The notes below the pieces were generated by a model. That model had not been told where the DNA came from. It saw nothing but the letters and a program-made list of their open reading frames with translations, and searched no databases. Position numbers and translations under genes: made by a program. This document shows, piece after piece, positions 52,262 to 61,730 of a DNA stretch of 64,000 nucleotides. The number at the start of each line of letters is the position of its first letter. The first letter of the stretch is position 1. Origin of the DNA: Paraburkholderia elongata. GTDB lineage: Bacteria; Pseudomonadota; Gammaproteobacteria; Burkholderiales; Burkholderiaceae. The DNA lies in assembly GCF_013177735.1 (NCBI RefSeq), contig NZ_WOEZ01000228.1, forward strand, positions 1-64,000. The letters run 5' to 3'.

Positions 52262-53311
52262 TCAAATGCCAAGCACGCGTTTTAGCTGCGCCGCATCCAC
52301 GCCGCTGCCTGCGAAATCATCGAACGCATGCTCGGCCACGCGAATGATGTGGCGGCGAATGAACTCTGCGCCTTCACGCGCCCCGTCCTGTGGATGCTTC
52401 AACGCGCACTCCCATTCCAGCACCGCCCAGCCCGGAAAATCGTATTGCGCCATCTTCGAGAAGATCACGCCGAAATCGATCTGCCCGTCGCCGAGCGATC
52501 GGAAGCGTCCCGCGCGTTCAACCCAGCCGCTATAGCCGCCATACACGCCTTGCTTACCGTTCGGACGAAACTCCGCGTCCTTCACATGGAACGCCTTGAT
52601 GCGCTCGTGATAGATGTCGATGAACGCAAGATAGTCCAGTTGCTGCAAGACGAAATGACTCGGGTCGTAGAGGATGTTCGCGCGCGGGTGCTGTTTCACC
52701 GTGTCCAGAAAGCGCTCGAAGGTCACGCCGTCGTGCAGGTCCTCGCCAGGGTGCAACTCGTAGCACACGTCCACGCCCGCTTCGTCAAACGCATCGAGAA
52801 TCGGCGTCCAGCGGCGCGCGAGTTCGTCGAAGGCGGCTTCTACCAAACCTGCGGGACGCTGCGGCCATGGATAGAGATAAGGCCACGCCAGCGCGCCGGA
52901 AAACGACACGTGGGTGTTCAAGCCCAAACGTTGCGACGCCTTTGCCGTCAGCTTCATCTGATCAACCGCCCACTGCGTGCGCGCAGCAGGATTGCCGCGC
53001 ACATGCTGCGCCGCAAATCCGTCGAACAACGTGTCATAGGCCGGGTGCACGGCGACGAGTTGCCCTTGCAGATGCGTCGACAGTTCGGTGATCGTCACGC
53101 CCGCATCTTCCGCGATCTCACGCAGCTCGTCGCAATAGGCCTGACTCGCCGCCGCCTGATCGAGATCGATCAGGCGCGTATCGCACGGCACCTGGATCCC
53201 CTTGAAGCCGAGACTCGCGGCCCAGCCAGCCAGATGCGCGAGGTTGTCGAACGGCACCTCGTCGCCCATGAACTGGGCGAGAAAAATCGCCGGCCCTTTG
53301 ATGGTTTTCAT
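52262..53311 (-). CDS. Sugar phosphate isomerase/epimerase-type TIM barrel protein
   Basis: A 349-residue AP-endonuclease-family TIM barrel (IolE/IolI-like). It has DVCYELHPGEDLHDGVTF with the metal acids, NILYDPSHFVLQQLDYL, and the acid near the end, GWAVLEWECALKHP. It likely isomerises or dehydrates the sugar taken up by the ABC system upstream, together with the Gfo/Idh/MocA protein. The start MKTIKGPAIFLAQFMGD is the family opening. Confidence 0.88.
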   Translation of the reverse strand: MKTIKGPAIFLAQFMGDEVPFDNLAHLAGWAASLGFKGIQVPCDTRLIDLDQAAASQAYCDELREIAEDAGVTITELSTHLQGQLVAVHPAYDTLFDGFAAQHVRGNPAARTQWAVDQMKLTAKASQRLGLNTHVSFSGALAWPYLYPWPQRPAGLVEAAFDELARRWTPILDAFDEAGVDVCYELHPGEDLHDGVTFERFLDTVKQHPRANILYDPSHFVLQQLDYLAFIDIYHERIKAFHVKDAEFRPNGKQGVYGGYSGWVERAGRFRSLGDGQIDFGVIFSKMAQYDFPGWAVLEWECALKHPQDGAREGAEFIRRHIIRVAEHAFDDFAGSGVDAAQLKRVLGI

Positions 53312-53403
53312 CGTACGGTTCCTCGAACTATGGCGCGCCTGCCATGCCTCTGCGTCATACCTTTGCGACAAACACATGGCAAGCGCACTCCGGATGCCCG
53401 GGA

Positions 53404-54366
53404 TCAGAACGGCGAGTCAGGAAAATAGAACTGCTGCGCGTTTTCCTTCGTGATCAGCACCGACGGAATGATCGTGGTCGGCGGCAGTTTGTCGCCCTTC
53501 AGACGCGCTTCGGCGGTGAGCTTGATCGCGTCGTAGATGAATTTCGGCGAGTACGAGACGTCCGCCTTGATCATCGGCGCGCCGTCCATCACGTTCTTCA
53601 CCATGCCCTTCGATCCCGCTCCGCCGAAGACGATCTTGATGTCGGTACGCTTGGCCTGCTCGATCGCCTTGAGGACCCCCACGGCCATGTCGTCGTCGGC
53701 AGCCCAGACCGCGTCGATGTGCTTGAAGCGCGTGAGGTAGTCCTGCATCACCTTGAACGCGTCGTCGCGATTCCAGTTCGCGTACTTGGCGTCGAGAATC
53801 TTGATGTTCGGATACGCCTTCAGCACACCCGTAAATGCGGTCCAGCGTTCGTTGTCGAGCGTCGTCGGAATGCCGCGCAGCGCGACGATGTCGCCCTTGC
53901 CATCGAGCGCTTTCGCCAGATACTCGGCGGGAATCTTGCCGAACGCGGTGTTGTCACCCGCAACGTAGGCGTCCTGTGCGCTGGTGTCAGTCAGACCGCG
54001 ATCCACCACCGTCACGAACACACCCTTCTTCTTCACCTGGGCAACAGGCTGCGTAAGCGAGGCCGATTCGAACGGGAAAATCACCAGCGCATTGATCTTG
54101 TTCACCGTCACCAGATCCTGCAACTGGTTCGCCTGTTCAGGCGCGCCGGCCGCGGTCTTCACGATCACTTTCAGATCGGGATGCGCTTTCTCCAGATCGG
54201 CTTTCGCCTTGTTCGCCCACCAGACGATGCCGCCCGTAAAGCCGTGGTCGGCTGTCGGAATCGCGACGCCCAGCGTGACTTTTTCATCGGCACGCGCGAC
54301 GCCTGCCGTGCCCAGTATCCCCAACGCCAGCATGCCGGCGCCGACCGCTCGAATGACCTGCTTCAT
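53404..54366 (-). CDS. Sugar ABC transporter substrate-binding protein (RbsB-like)
   Basis: A 320-residue periplasmic binding protein of the ribose/galactose class. The signal peptide ends at ARAD. The mature opening KVTLGVAIPTADHGFTGGIV and the middle AGDNTAFGKIPAEYLAKAL and HIDAVWAADDDMAVGVLKAIE are typical. The substrate is not evident. It lies after the permease gene by about 110 bases. Confidence 0.93.
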   Translation of the reverse strand: MKQVIRAVGAGMLALGILGTAGVARADEKVTLGVAIPTADHGFTGGIVWWANKAKADLEKAHPDLKVIVKTAAGAPEQANQLQDLVTVNKINALVIFPFESASLTQPVAQVKKKGVFVTVVDRGLTDTSAQDAYVAGDNTAFGKIPAEYLAKALDGKGDIVALRGIPTTLDNERWTAFTGVLKAYPNIKILDAKYANWNRDDAFKVMQDYLTRFKHIDAVWAADDDMAVGVLKAIEQAKRTDIKIVFGGAGSKGMVKNVMDGAPMIKADVSYSPKFIYDAIKLTAEARLKGDKLPPTTIIPSVLITKENAQQFYFPDSPF

Positions 54367-54475
54367 GGTTGTGTCTCCTGTGTCGATCCATGCCACATAG
54401 TTGCGTTTATGAGGCGTTCATGCGCCCCGATTCTCGAACTTGCCGTTGTATTCCTTGAAGCTCAACGCTTACTAC

Positions 54476-55489
54476 CTACCGCCGTCCACGCTGCACGAAT
54501 GCGACGAAGATAATCACGACACCCTGCACCGCCGCGTTCAGATACACGCTGATGATGCTGGTCAAATTCAGAATGTTGGCGATCACCGAAAGCAGGATCG
54601 CGCCGATCACCGTGCCGACCACGCGCCCTTCGCCGCCCTTCAGCGCCGTGCCGCCCACCACCACCGATGCAATCGCTTCTAGTTCCCAGAGCAAGCCGGT
54701 GGTCGGCGTGGCCGAACCGAGCCGCGGCACGTACAGCACCGTCGCCACGCCGACGCAGATGCCGAGCAGGACGTACGTCACGATCTTCACGGTATCGACG
54801 CGAATCGCCGCGTAGCGCGCAACCTGTTCGTTCGAGCCGATCGCCTGCACGTGGCGGCCGAACGCGGTGCGATTGAGGATCAAGGCGCCGCCCGCTGCGA
54901 CGACCAGGAACACCCAGATCGGTACCGGCACGCCAAACAGACTCGCGTAATAAACGGGCCCGTATAAGTCGGACAACGAGTTATCCAAAGTCAGCGCGCC
55001 GCCATCCGCGAGCCACGTCAGCACCGCGCGAAAAATGCCCAACGTACCCAACGTAACGATGAACGGCTCGATGCGTCCTTTGGTAATCAACAACCCGTGC
55101 GCGCAGCCGAACAAACCGCCGAGCACGAACGCGAGCACAATGCCGAGCGTCACAATCAGCAAAGGCGCGAACGTGTGGCCGCCGACACCGGCTGCAAGTC
55201 CGTTCATCAGCCAGATCATGGTGCCCGCGATCAGCGCCGCCATCGACCCGACCGATAGATCGATGCCGCCCGAGATAATCACGAAGGTCATGCCGACCGC
55301 GATGATGCCGATGAACGACGTGCGCGTGAGCACGTTCATCAGGTTGTCGAGCGTCGCGAAATCGCGGTTGAGCAGCGTCCCGACAATGCACAGCGCGATC
55401 AGCCCAACAAGCGGCCCGAGCGCATACAGACGATGCGCGAAGCGCAACGCGCGGCCGGATTGGACGGCTTCAGTGGGTGCCGGTCGCAT
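54476..55489 (-). CDS. Sugar ABC transporter permease (RbsC-like)
   Basis: A 337-residue inner-membrane permease with about ten helices. ISGGIDLSVGSMAALIAG is the BPD_transp_2 signature of the ribose/xylose group, and SIVVGGTALKGGEGRVVGTVIGA-like ASVVVGGTALKGGEGRVVG is near the end. Its ATG lies 20 bases inside the end of the ATPase gene, so translation is coupled. Confidence 0.94.
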   Translation of the reverse strand: MRPAPTEAVQSGRALRFAHRLYALGPLVGLIALCIVGTLLNRDFATLDNLMNVLTRTSFIGIIAVGMTFVIISGGIDLSVGSMAALIAGTMIWLMNGLAAGVGGHTFAPLLIVTLGIVLAFVLGGLFGCAHGLLITKGRIEPFIVTLGTLGIFRAVLTWLADGGALTLDNSLSDLYGPVYYASLFGVPVPIWVFLVVAAGGALILNRTAFGRHVQAIGSNEQVARYAAIRVDTVKIVTYVLLGICVGVATVLYVPRLGSATPTTGLLWELEAIASVVVGGTALKGGEGRVVGTVIGAILLSVIANILNLTSIISVYLNAAVQGVVIIFVAFVQRGRR

Positions 55490-56957
55490 GGGCGATCAAT
55501 TCCTCTTCGGTCAGATGCTCGAGCGTGAGCGTGGTTTGCAGGCGTCCCGCGCGCATCACGGCGACGCGGTGGCACAAACCGATCAGCTCGATCAGTTCAG
55601 ATGAAATGACGATCACCGCGCGGCCTTGCACCGCAAGACGATGAATCAGGAAATAGATGTCGCGTTTCGCGCCGACATCGACGCCGCGAGTCGGCTCGTC
55701 GAGCACGATCACGTTCGGATCGGGCTGCAGGAATTTAGCGAGCGCGAGCTTCTGCTGATTGCCGCCGGAGAGCATGCGCGCGCGGCTCGACAGATCGCCC
55801 GTGCGAATGCCGAAGTCGCTCACCGCTTTGGTCAACGCCGCGCGCCCCGCCTTCATATCGAGCAACGGGTGCGCGTAGCGTTCGAGCGTCATCAGCGTGA
55901 CGTTGTCCTGCAGGCTTAGATTCACATGCAGGCCCTTGCCTTTGCGGTCTTCGCTCAGATACGTGAGGCCGTGGCGCATGGCGTCGCGTGGGCTCTTCAG
56001 ATCGGCGCGGCGGCCGGCGATCTCGATGTGGCCCGCCATGCGTTTGCGCAGGCCGATGATCGCTTCGAACGCTTCGGTGCGTCCTGCGCCGACGAGGCCT
56101 GCGAAACCCAACACTTCGCCGGCGCGCACGTCGAAGCTCAGGCCTTCCACCCAGTCCGGCACGACGAGGCCTTCTACTTTCAATGCGATCGGCGCGTCGG
56201 CAGGCACGGTGATCTTGTCGGGGAACATGTCGGACACGTCGCGCCCGACCATCAGATTCGCCATCTGCTGCCGCGCGAGCCCCGCGGTTTCACTACGCGC
56301 GACAAAGCGGCCGTCGCGCATCACGATCACTTCGTCGGTGATGCGCTCGACTTCATCCAGCTTGTGCGAGATGTAGACGATAGTCACGCCGTCGGCTTTC
56401 AGCTTCGCCATCAGCGTGAAGAGGCGCTCGGTTTCCGAAGGCGTGAGCGTGGCAGTCGGTTCATCCATGATGAGCAAACGCGCGCGGCGCGACAGCGCCT
56501 TGGCGATCTCCACCATCTGCTTTTCCGCGACGATCAATTCGCGCACCTTCGTATCCGGTGCTTTCTCGAGGCCGACCTGCGCGAGATAACGCATGGCTTC
56601 TGCCTTCATTGCAGCATCGTCGACGAACCAGCCGCGTTTTTTTTCGTGGCCGAGATACATGTTCTGCGCGATCGTCAGATGCTCGGAGAGATTGAACTCC
56701 TGGTGAATCAGCACGATGCCCGCCGCTTCGGCGTCGCGCGAACCGATGAACTGCCGCGCGTGGCCGTCGACCAGCAAGGTGCCCGATGTCGCCGTTTCAT
56801 AGCCGGCGAGGATCTTCATCAGCGTCGACTTGCCCGCGCCGTTCTCGCCGAGCAAACCGTAGATGCGCCCCGGCGCCAGATCGAAGCTCACGCCGTGCAG
56901 CACGCGCACCGGCCCGAAGTCTTTGCGGATATCGTCGAAACGAATGGCGAGGCTCAT
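55470..56957 (-). CDS. Sugar ABC transporter ATP-binding protein (RbsA-like, two ABC domains)
   Basis: A 495-residue protein with two ABC cassettes. The first has Walker A LLGENGAGKSTLMKILAG, and its Walker B is RARLLIMDEPTATL. The second has a degenerate Walker A (GFAGLVGAGRTEAFEAI) and a full signature MLSGGNQQKLALAKFL with VIVLDEPTRGVDVG. This one-active, one-degenerate pattern is normal for RbsA-type ATPases. It starts 3 bases after the LacI gene. Confidence 0.94.
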   Translation of the reverse strand: MSLAIRFDDIRKDFGPVRVLHGVSFDLAPGRIYGLLGENGAGKSTLMKILAGYETATSGTLLVDGHARQFIGSRDAEAAGIVLIHQEFNLSEHLTIAQNMYLGHEKKRGWFVDDAAMKAEAMRYLAQVGLEKAPDTKVRELIVAEKQMVEIAKALSRRARLLIMDEPTATLTPSETERLFTLMAKLKADGVTIVYISHKLDEVERITDEVIVMRDGRFVARSETAGLARQQMANLMVGRDVSDMFPDKITVPADAPIALKVEGLVVPDWVEGLSFDVRAGEVLGFAGLVGAGRTEAFEAIIGLRKRMAGHIEIAGRRADLKSPRDAMRHGLTYLSEDRKGKGLHVNLSLQDNVTLMTLERYAHPLLDMKAGRAALTKAVSDFGIRTGDLSSRARMLSGGNQQKLALAKFLQPDPNVIVLDEPTRGVDVGAKRDIYFLIHRLAVQGRAVIVISSELIELIGLCHRVAVMRAGRLQTTLTLEHLTEEELIAHATGTH

Positions 56958-56960
56958 GGC

Positions 56961-58037
56961 TTACGCGCTCCCGCGAATCACAAGCCGATGCGGCAGCAGC
57001 ACGCCCGGCACGTTCGCCAGCGGATTTGCGAGCCGTTGCAGCAGCAGGCGGGCGGCGGTTTCGCCTAGTTCGCGCATCGGCTGTGCGATGGTGGTGAGCG
57101 GCGGATCGATTTGCGCGGCGAGCGAAATATCGTCGAAGCCGACCACCGCGACATCGTCCGGCACGCGCTTGCCGACGCTGCGCAAACCGTGGATGACGCC
57201 GATCGCCAGCGTGTCGGAGACGGCGAAGATCGCACTCGGCGCGTGCGGCTGCTGCATCAGCAAGGCCGCGGCCGATGCGCCCGCCTCGTAGTCGAGACTG
57301 TTCAGGTTCATGCGCCAACGCTCGTCCGGCGTGATGTCCGCTTCGATCAACGCGTCCAGATAGCCCTGCTGACGCTGCCGCGCGTACAGATAGTCGACAT
57401 CCGAATTGATCAGCCCGATGCGCCGATGGCCGCGCGCGAGCAGATGCCGTACCGCGTCGCCCGCCGCCTGATAGTTGTCGATGCCGACGTACGGCACGCC
57501 CATCGCCGGATCGAACTCGCAGCACGCGACCCAACGCAGTGCGCTGGACGCCTCGCCGAGCGCCTGCTGGATTGTGGCGGGATCGAGGCAGATCGCGCCA
57601 TCCGCGCGGCGGCGGCGCAGCAGATCGAAGTAGCTGCGCTCGCGTCCCGGATCGGCGCCTGTGTCGCATAGCAGCATGAAATAGCCGTGTTGGCGCGCGA
57701 CGCTGTCGATGCCGCGCACGATCTCCGCGTAAAAGGGGTTGCCGAAGTCGGGCACCATCGTTAGCAGCAGGCGGCTTTCGGCCGTGCGCAGGTTGCGCGC
57801 GAGTTCGTTAACGCGATAGCCGCTGGCGTCGACCGCCGCCAATACCTTGTCGCGCGTGGCGGGCCGCACGTTCTCGTGGCCGTTCAGCACGCGCGACACC
57901 GTCGCCACCGAGACCCCCGCCTGCTCCGCCACCTGGGCAATCGAAAGGCCCTCGGCCGGACGCGGCGGCTGAGCCTCAGGCTGCGGGCGCGTCTTCAACG
58001 ACGTTGAAGGGGCCGCTTTGGACACCGGCTTGGACAA
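56961..58037 (-). CDS. LacI-family transcriptional regulator
   Basis: A 358-residue regulator. The N-terminal HTH is GLSIAQVAEQAGVSVATVSR at about residues 30-49, followed by VLNGHENVRPATRDKVLAAV with the hinge helix. The ligand domain is RbsB-like (LLLTMVPDFGNPFYAEIVRG). The start is uncertain: a TTG at 58037 is used, but a GTG four codons on is possible. A 22-bp perfect palindrome lies 15 bases upstream, fitting autoregulation and control of the sugar operon. Confidence 0.9.
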   Translation of the reverse strand: MSKPVSKAAPSTSLKTRPQPEAQPPRPAEGLSIAQVAEQAGVSVATVSRVLNGHENVRPATRDKVLAAVDASGYRVNELARNLRTAESRLLLTMVPDFGNPFYAEIVRGIDSVARQHGYFMLLCDTGADPGRERSYFDLLRRRRADGAICLDPATIQQALGEASSALRWVACCEFDPAMGVPYVGIDNYQAAGDAVRHLLARGHRRIGLINSDVDYLYARQRQQGYLDALIEADITPDERWRMNLNSLDYEAGASAAALLMQQPHAPSAIFAVSDTLAIGVIHGLRSVGKRVPDDVAVVGFDDISLAAQIDPPLTTIAQPMRELGETAARLLLQRLANPLANVPGVLLPHRLVIRGSA

Positions 58038-58051
58038 GTGAATTCGCTTTG

Positions 58052-58073
58052 AAAATGTAATCGATTACATTTT
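58052..58073. promoter_or_regulatory. LacI-type operator (22-bp perfect palindrome)
   Basis: The half-site AAAATGTAATC is followed by its exact reverse complement. The central CG and TGTAATCGATTACA core are typical of LacI-family operators. It sits just upstream of the LacI-family gene that heads the sugar operon. Confidence 0.88.
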
Positions 58074-58333
58074 TGAGCGATGGAAGCGGGAATCGCAAGG
58101 ACGGATCGCTAGGGATTAACACGGGGGCAAGCAGGCACGGCGAGAGCCGGTCCTGGGTGCGGCCCAGCGGCGCACTGCCCGCGACGGCGTGGGTTCGCGC
58201 CGCCATTTGGTACAATCCCACAGTTACCCTGCCGTGACTGCATACCAAGTTGTGACCCCGGAGTCGCACTCCCGAGGCCGCCGGTCAGTGGCAAAGAATC
58301 GCAAACTCGCCAAACCACACTGCCGAATCCACC

Positions 58334-58987
58334 ATGAACATCGAGCAAGCGCGTTTCAACATGATCGAACAGCAGATCCGCCCCTGGGAAGTGCTCGACC
58401 AGGACGTGCTGAATCTGCTCTCGATCGTCAAGCGTGAAAACTTCGTCCCCACCGTCTACCGCGATCTGGCCTTCGTCGATTTCGAAGTGCCGCTGCCGGC
58501 TGGCCAGCACATGCTGGCGCCGCGCGTCGAAGCGCGCGTGCTGCAGGAACTGTCGGTGAAGAAACACGAAAGCGTGCTCGAAATCGGCGCCGGCTCGGGT
58601 TACATGGCCGCCCTGCTCGCGCACCGCGCGCAGCACGTGCTGACGGTCGACATCGAACCGGAACTGGCAGAACTGGCGAAGAACAACCTGATCGCCAACG
58701 GCGTACTGAACGCCGAAGTCGCCACCGGCGACGCCTCGCGCGGTTGGGCCAGCGCTGCACCGTACGACGTGATCTGCGTATCGGGCGGCCTGCCGGTGCT
58801 GCCGCAGGAAATCCTCGAACATCTGAAGATCGGCGGCCGTCTGGCGGCTTTTGTCGGCACCGCGCCGGTCATGAAGGCGCAGATCATCACGCGCATCGAC
58901 GAGAAGCAGTACCGCATCGCCGACGTGTTCGAAACTTATGTCGAGCCGCTGATTAACGCCGTGCAGCCGCCGCGCTTCAAGTTTTAA
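58334..58987 (+). CDS. pcm: Protein-L-isoaspartate O-methyltransferase
   Basis: A 217-residue SAM-dependent enzyme (PIMT-like) that methylates damaged isoaspartyl residues. SAM motif I is VLEIGAGSGYMAALLAH at about residues 79-95. Other family marks are NMIEQQIRPWEVLDQDVL at the N-terminus and the ATGDASRGWASAAPYDVICV region. Usual PIMTs have a T-x-S motif near residue 60; here the corresponding part is PLPAGQHMLAPRVEARVL, so it may be one of the proteobacterial pcm-like proteins with a different target. In Burkholderiaceae it often precedes a TolC-type channel, as here. Confidence 0.85.
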   Translation: MNIEQARFNMIEQQIRPWEVLDQDVLNLLSIVKRENFVPTVYRDLAFVDFEVPLPAGQHMLAPRVEARVLQELSVKKHESVLEIGAGSGYMAALLAHRAQHVLTVDIEPELAELAKNNLIANGVLNAEVATGDASRGWASAAPYDVICVSGGLPVLPQEILEHLKIGGRLAAFVGTAPVMKAQIITRIDEKQYRIADVFETYVEPLINAVQPPRFKF

Positions 58988-59046
58988 TTCACACGTTTAT
59001 CTGTACGGCCGGCACGCTGCCGGCCGCTGAACTGGATGTCCTGCTG

Positions 59047-59370
59047 ATGCAAAATCTGACCGCTCCCGCGCTCGCCGAATGGCTCGCCGATCAATCGCGT
59101 CCCGCACCCGTGCTGCTCGACGTGCGCGAACCGTGGGAAATCCAGACGGCGTCGATTGCCGGTGCCGTGTCGATTCCGATGCGTGAGATTCCCGCGCGCA
59201 GCGAAGAGCTCGACGACGACGCGCAAATCGTCTGCGTGTGCCATCACGGCGCGCGCAGCGCCCAGGTCGCGATGTTCCTCGAATCGCGCGGCCACACCAA
59301 CGTCTTCAATCTGCAAGGCGGGATCGACGCGTGGTCGCGTCAGGTCGATCCGTCCGTTCCCACCTATTGA
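59047..59370 (+). CDS. Single-domain rhodanese (sulfurtransferase-like)
   Basis: A 107-residue protein with one rhodanese domain, resembling GlpE. The catalytic Cys65 is in the loop CHHGARS (residues 65-71), which cradles the persulfide. LLDVREPWEIQTASIAGAVSIPM is the CH2-like A motif of the family. It lies 59 bases after pcm and 13 bases before the TolC-like gene, on one strand, so co-transcription is likely. The biological donor and acceptor are unknown. Confidence 0.92.
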   Translation: MQNLTAPALAEWLADQSRPAPVLLDVREPWEIQTASIAGAVSIPMREIPARSEELDDDAQIVCVCHHGARSAQVAMFLESRGHTNVFNLQGGIDAWSRQVDPSVPTY

Positions 59371-59383
59371 TCGCACGGTCACG

Positions 59384-60931
59384 ATGATCCGCCAGCGGGT
59401 GCCGGCCCTCGCGGCCGCTCTGGCGCTTCATTGCGCGGTTCTCGCGTTTCTTCCGATCACCGCGCAGGCCGTCGGCCTGTCCCAGCTCTACGACGAAGCG
59501 CTCTCGAACGATGCGCAGTTGCAAAGCGCGCGTGCGGCGCTTGCCGCCAATAGCGAAGAGTTGCCGCTTGCCCGCGCCAAACTGCTGCCGCAAGTCTCCG
59601 CGTCGCTCACCGCGAACCGCCAGAGCACCGATTTCGGCGGCGGCTTTCCTTCCTCCTACGGCAACAGCAACGGCTACGTGATTTCGCTCACGCAGCCGCT
59701 GATTCACGTTGATAGCTGGTACGGCTATGCGCAAGGCAAGCTCGCGGTGGATTCGGCACAGGCGTCGTTTGCCCAGGCTCGGCAAGATCTGATCGTGCGG
59801 CTTGGCCAAGCTTACTTCGACGAGCTCTCCTCACAGGACAGCCTCGCGATTGTGCGCTCGCAGAAAGCGTCGATCGCGCAGCAACTCGAATCGGCCAAGC
59901 ATTCATTCGAAGTCGGCAACACGACGATCACCGATACCAACGAAGCCCAAGCTAAATACGATCAGGCGATCTCGCAGGAAATTGCGGCGCAGAACGATCT
60001 TGCGGTGAAGCTGGCGGCGTTGCAGCAGATTGTTGGGCATCCGGTCGAGCATGCGGATGGACTGGCTGCCGGCGCGCCGCTGCCGCCGCCCGTGCCCGCC
60101 GACATTAATCTGTGGGTCGATGCGGCCACTGACGCGAACTACCAAGTCGTGTTGAAGCAGACCGCGCTGGATAGCGCACAACGCGAGACTTCGAAGGCTA
60201 AGGCTGGCCATCTGCCAACCGTCGACCTGGTCGCGAGCCGCTCGCGCAGCAGTCTCGGCGCGGCCGGTGCGGGTAACTTCGGCGGCAATTTTGGCGGCGG
60301 CTTCGGCAGCGGTGCGAATACGCCTGCGCCCGGCACACCGGCGCTCGCTGCGGAACTGGGCAACCTGGGGTCCACGTACACGAACAGCACGATCGGCGTG
60401 CAAGTCACGATTCTGATCTTTGCGGGCGGCGCGACGCAAAGCCGCGTACGTCAGACGCGCGCGCTCGAAGACCAGGCCGCCGCCGATCTCGATACGGCTC
60501 GGCGCAATGCGGCGCTGTCGGCGCGGCAAGCGTTTCTCGGCGTGGTGAGCGGGCTTGCGCAAGTGCGCGCGTTGCAGACTGCAGAGCGATCGGCGAACAC
60601 CTCGCTTGAGTCGAATCTGCTCGGTTATCAGGTCGGCGTGCGTATCAATATCGACGTGCTCAATGCGCAGGACCAGCTGTTTTCGGCGCGTCGCGATCTG
60701 GCGAAGGCGCGTTATGACACGCTGATCAATAGTCTGAAGCTGAAGGCTTCCACCGCGAATCTCACTGATCAAGACGTGCTGCAGTTGAGTGCGCTGCTGT
60801 CGCCGGTCGATGATGGTTCGTTGACCGCGCTTCCGCAGGTACCAACGGTGCCGCATCCGGGTGTCGCGGCTAAAGGCGCTGCTGGGAAGCTTGGGCGGCG
60901 GGTCATGCCGAATGCGGCGGTGCCGCAGTAA
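59384..60931 (+). CDS. TolC-family outer membrane channel protein
   Basis: A 515-residue outer-membrane efflux/secretion channel. The signal peptide ends TAQA at about residue 29. The two structural repeats begin LSQLYDEALSNDAQLQSARAALAANSEEL and WVDAATDANYQVVLKQTALDSAQRE, each with coiled-coil helices; NVLNAQDQLFSARRDLAKARYDTL-like INIDVLNAQDQLFSARRD is in the second. A Gly/Asn/Phe-rich insert (GNFGGNFGGGFGSGANTPAPG) in the middle is unusual. The first ATG after the rhodanese was taken. No pump genes are adjacent. Confidence 0.93.
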   Translation: MIRQRVPALAAALALHCAVLAFLPITAQAVGLSQLYDEALSNDAQLQSARAALAANSEELPLARAKLLPQVSASLTANRQSTDFGGGFPSSYGNSNGYVISLTQPLIHVDSWYGYAQGKLAVDSAQASFAQARQDLIVRLGQAYFDELSSQDSLAIVRSQKASIAQQLESAKHSFEVGNTTITDTNEAQAKYDQAISQEIAAQNDLAVKLAALQQIVGHPVEHADGLAAGAPLPPPVPADINLWVDAATDANYQVVLKQTALDSAQRETSKAKAGHLPTVDLVASRSRSSLGAAGAGNFGGNFGGGFGSGANTPAPGTPALAAELGNLGSTYTNSTIGVQVTILIFAGGATQSRVRQTRALEDQAAADLDTARRNAALSARQAFLGVVSGLAQVRALQTAERSANTSLESNLLGYQVGVRINIDVLNAQDQLFSARRDLAKARYDTLINSLKLKASTANLTDQDVLQLSALLSPVDDGSLTALPQVPTVPHPGVAAKGAAGKLGRRVMPNAAVPQ

Positions 60932-61228
60932 GGCGATTCGCTTCGTCTTTTTCGTTTCCTGATTAACCCTCTGCCCGCAGAGTTTCATTCGTTGCGCGCT
61001 TGGGCTGTCTGTTGCTTGTTGCTGTTTGCTTGTTGTCCCTGCCTACTGCTGGTCTCTGTTCGCCGACGAATGTGACTCTTCGCACATCCTCAAGGCGATG
61101 ACCGTTTTCGACCTCCCTGACACCGCCCTTTCAATGCGATCCTTCCGGTCCGCGCCGCAGAATTTTCGTACGATTTCCTGAGCTTTGCCCGGGCACCATG
61201 CTCCGACCATTTTTGGAGGAGCAAGGTG
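60932..61228. other. Intergenic stretch between the TolC-like gene and DUF2844 copy 1
   Basis: About 297 bases with no convincing gene; the only frames are short and lack protein character. It has T- and G-rich patches such as TTGCTTGTTGCTGTTTGCTTG near 61013. A promoter for DUF2844 copy 1 should be here, but I could not place hexamers. The last about 45 bases are the leader shared with copy 2. Confidence 0.5.
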
Positions 61229-61705
61229 ATGAAAGTTTTGAAGATCGCGATGCTGGCGGCAACGCTGCTGCCGCTTGCGTCGTATGCGGCTTTGGGCGGT
61301 GCGCCGAGCACAAGTTCATTCTCTCCGACGATGCTGCGCGCTACGCCGCAGTCTGCCGCCGGCGCAAGCACCGGCGCGGCCAACACAACCGCAACGGCGC
61401 CCTACTCCGTGCGCGAGTCGCGCGACGCCGACGGCGTCACGATCCGCGAATACGTGTTGCCCAGCCATGTTGTGTTCGCGGTGACTTGGGAAGGGCCGAT
61501 ACGACCGGATATGAAGGCGCTGCTCGGCAGCTATTTCCCCAACTACGTGACCGCGGGTGAAAGCCGCGTGCGCGGGCCAGGCCCCATGATCGAAGGCAAC
61601 GACGACTTTCGAGTCGAGTCCGCCGGCCGCGTGGGCCACTTCTACGGCGTCGCCTATCTCCCTCGCCTGCAACCCGCCAGCGTCCGCCCGGGCAATCTGA
61701 AATAA
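61229..61705 (+). CDS. DUF2844-family exported protein, copy 1
   Basis: A 158-residue protein. The signal peptide MKVLKIAMLAATLLPLASYA is followed by ALGGAPS, the DUF2844 opening. The conserved core is SVRESRDADGVTIREYVLP and VVFAVTWEGPIRPDMKALL, with SYFPNYV and GHFYGVAYLPRLQPASV to the end. A GGAGGAGCAAGGTG leader precedes the ATG. DUF2844 has no known function; in Burkholderia-like genomes it usually stands before a DUF3443 gene. This copy has a diverged middle (about residues 25-55) compared with copy 2. Confidence 0.9.
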   Translation: MKVLKIAMLAATLLPLASYAALGGAPSTSSFSPTMLRATPQSAAGASTGAANTTATAPYSVRESRDADGVTIREYVLPSHVVFAVTWEGPIRPDMKALLGSYFPNYVTAGESRVRGPGPMIEGNDDFRVESAGRVGHFYGVAYLPRLQPASVRPGNLK

Positions 61706-61730
61706 GACGGCCACCGAGTTACTGAAAAAC

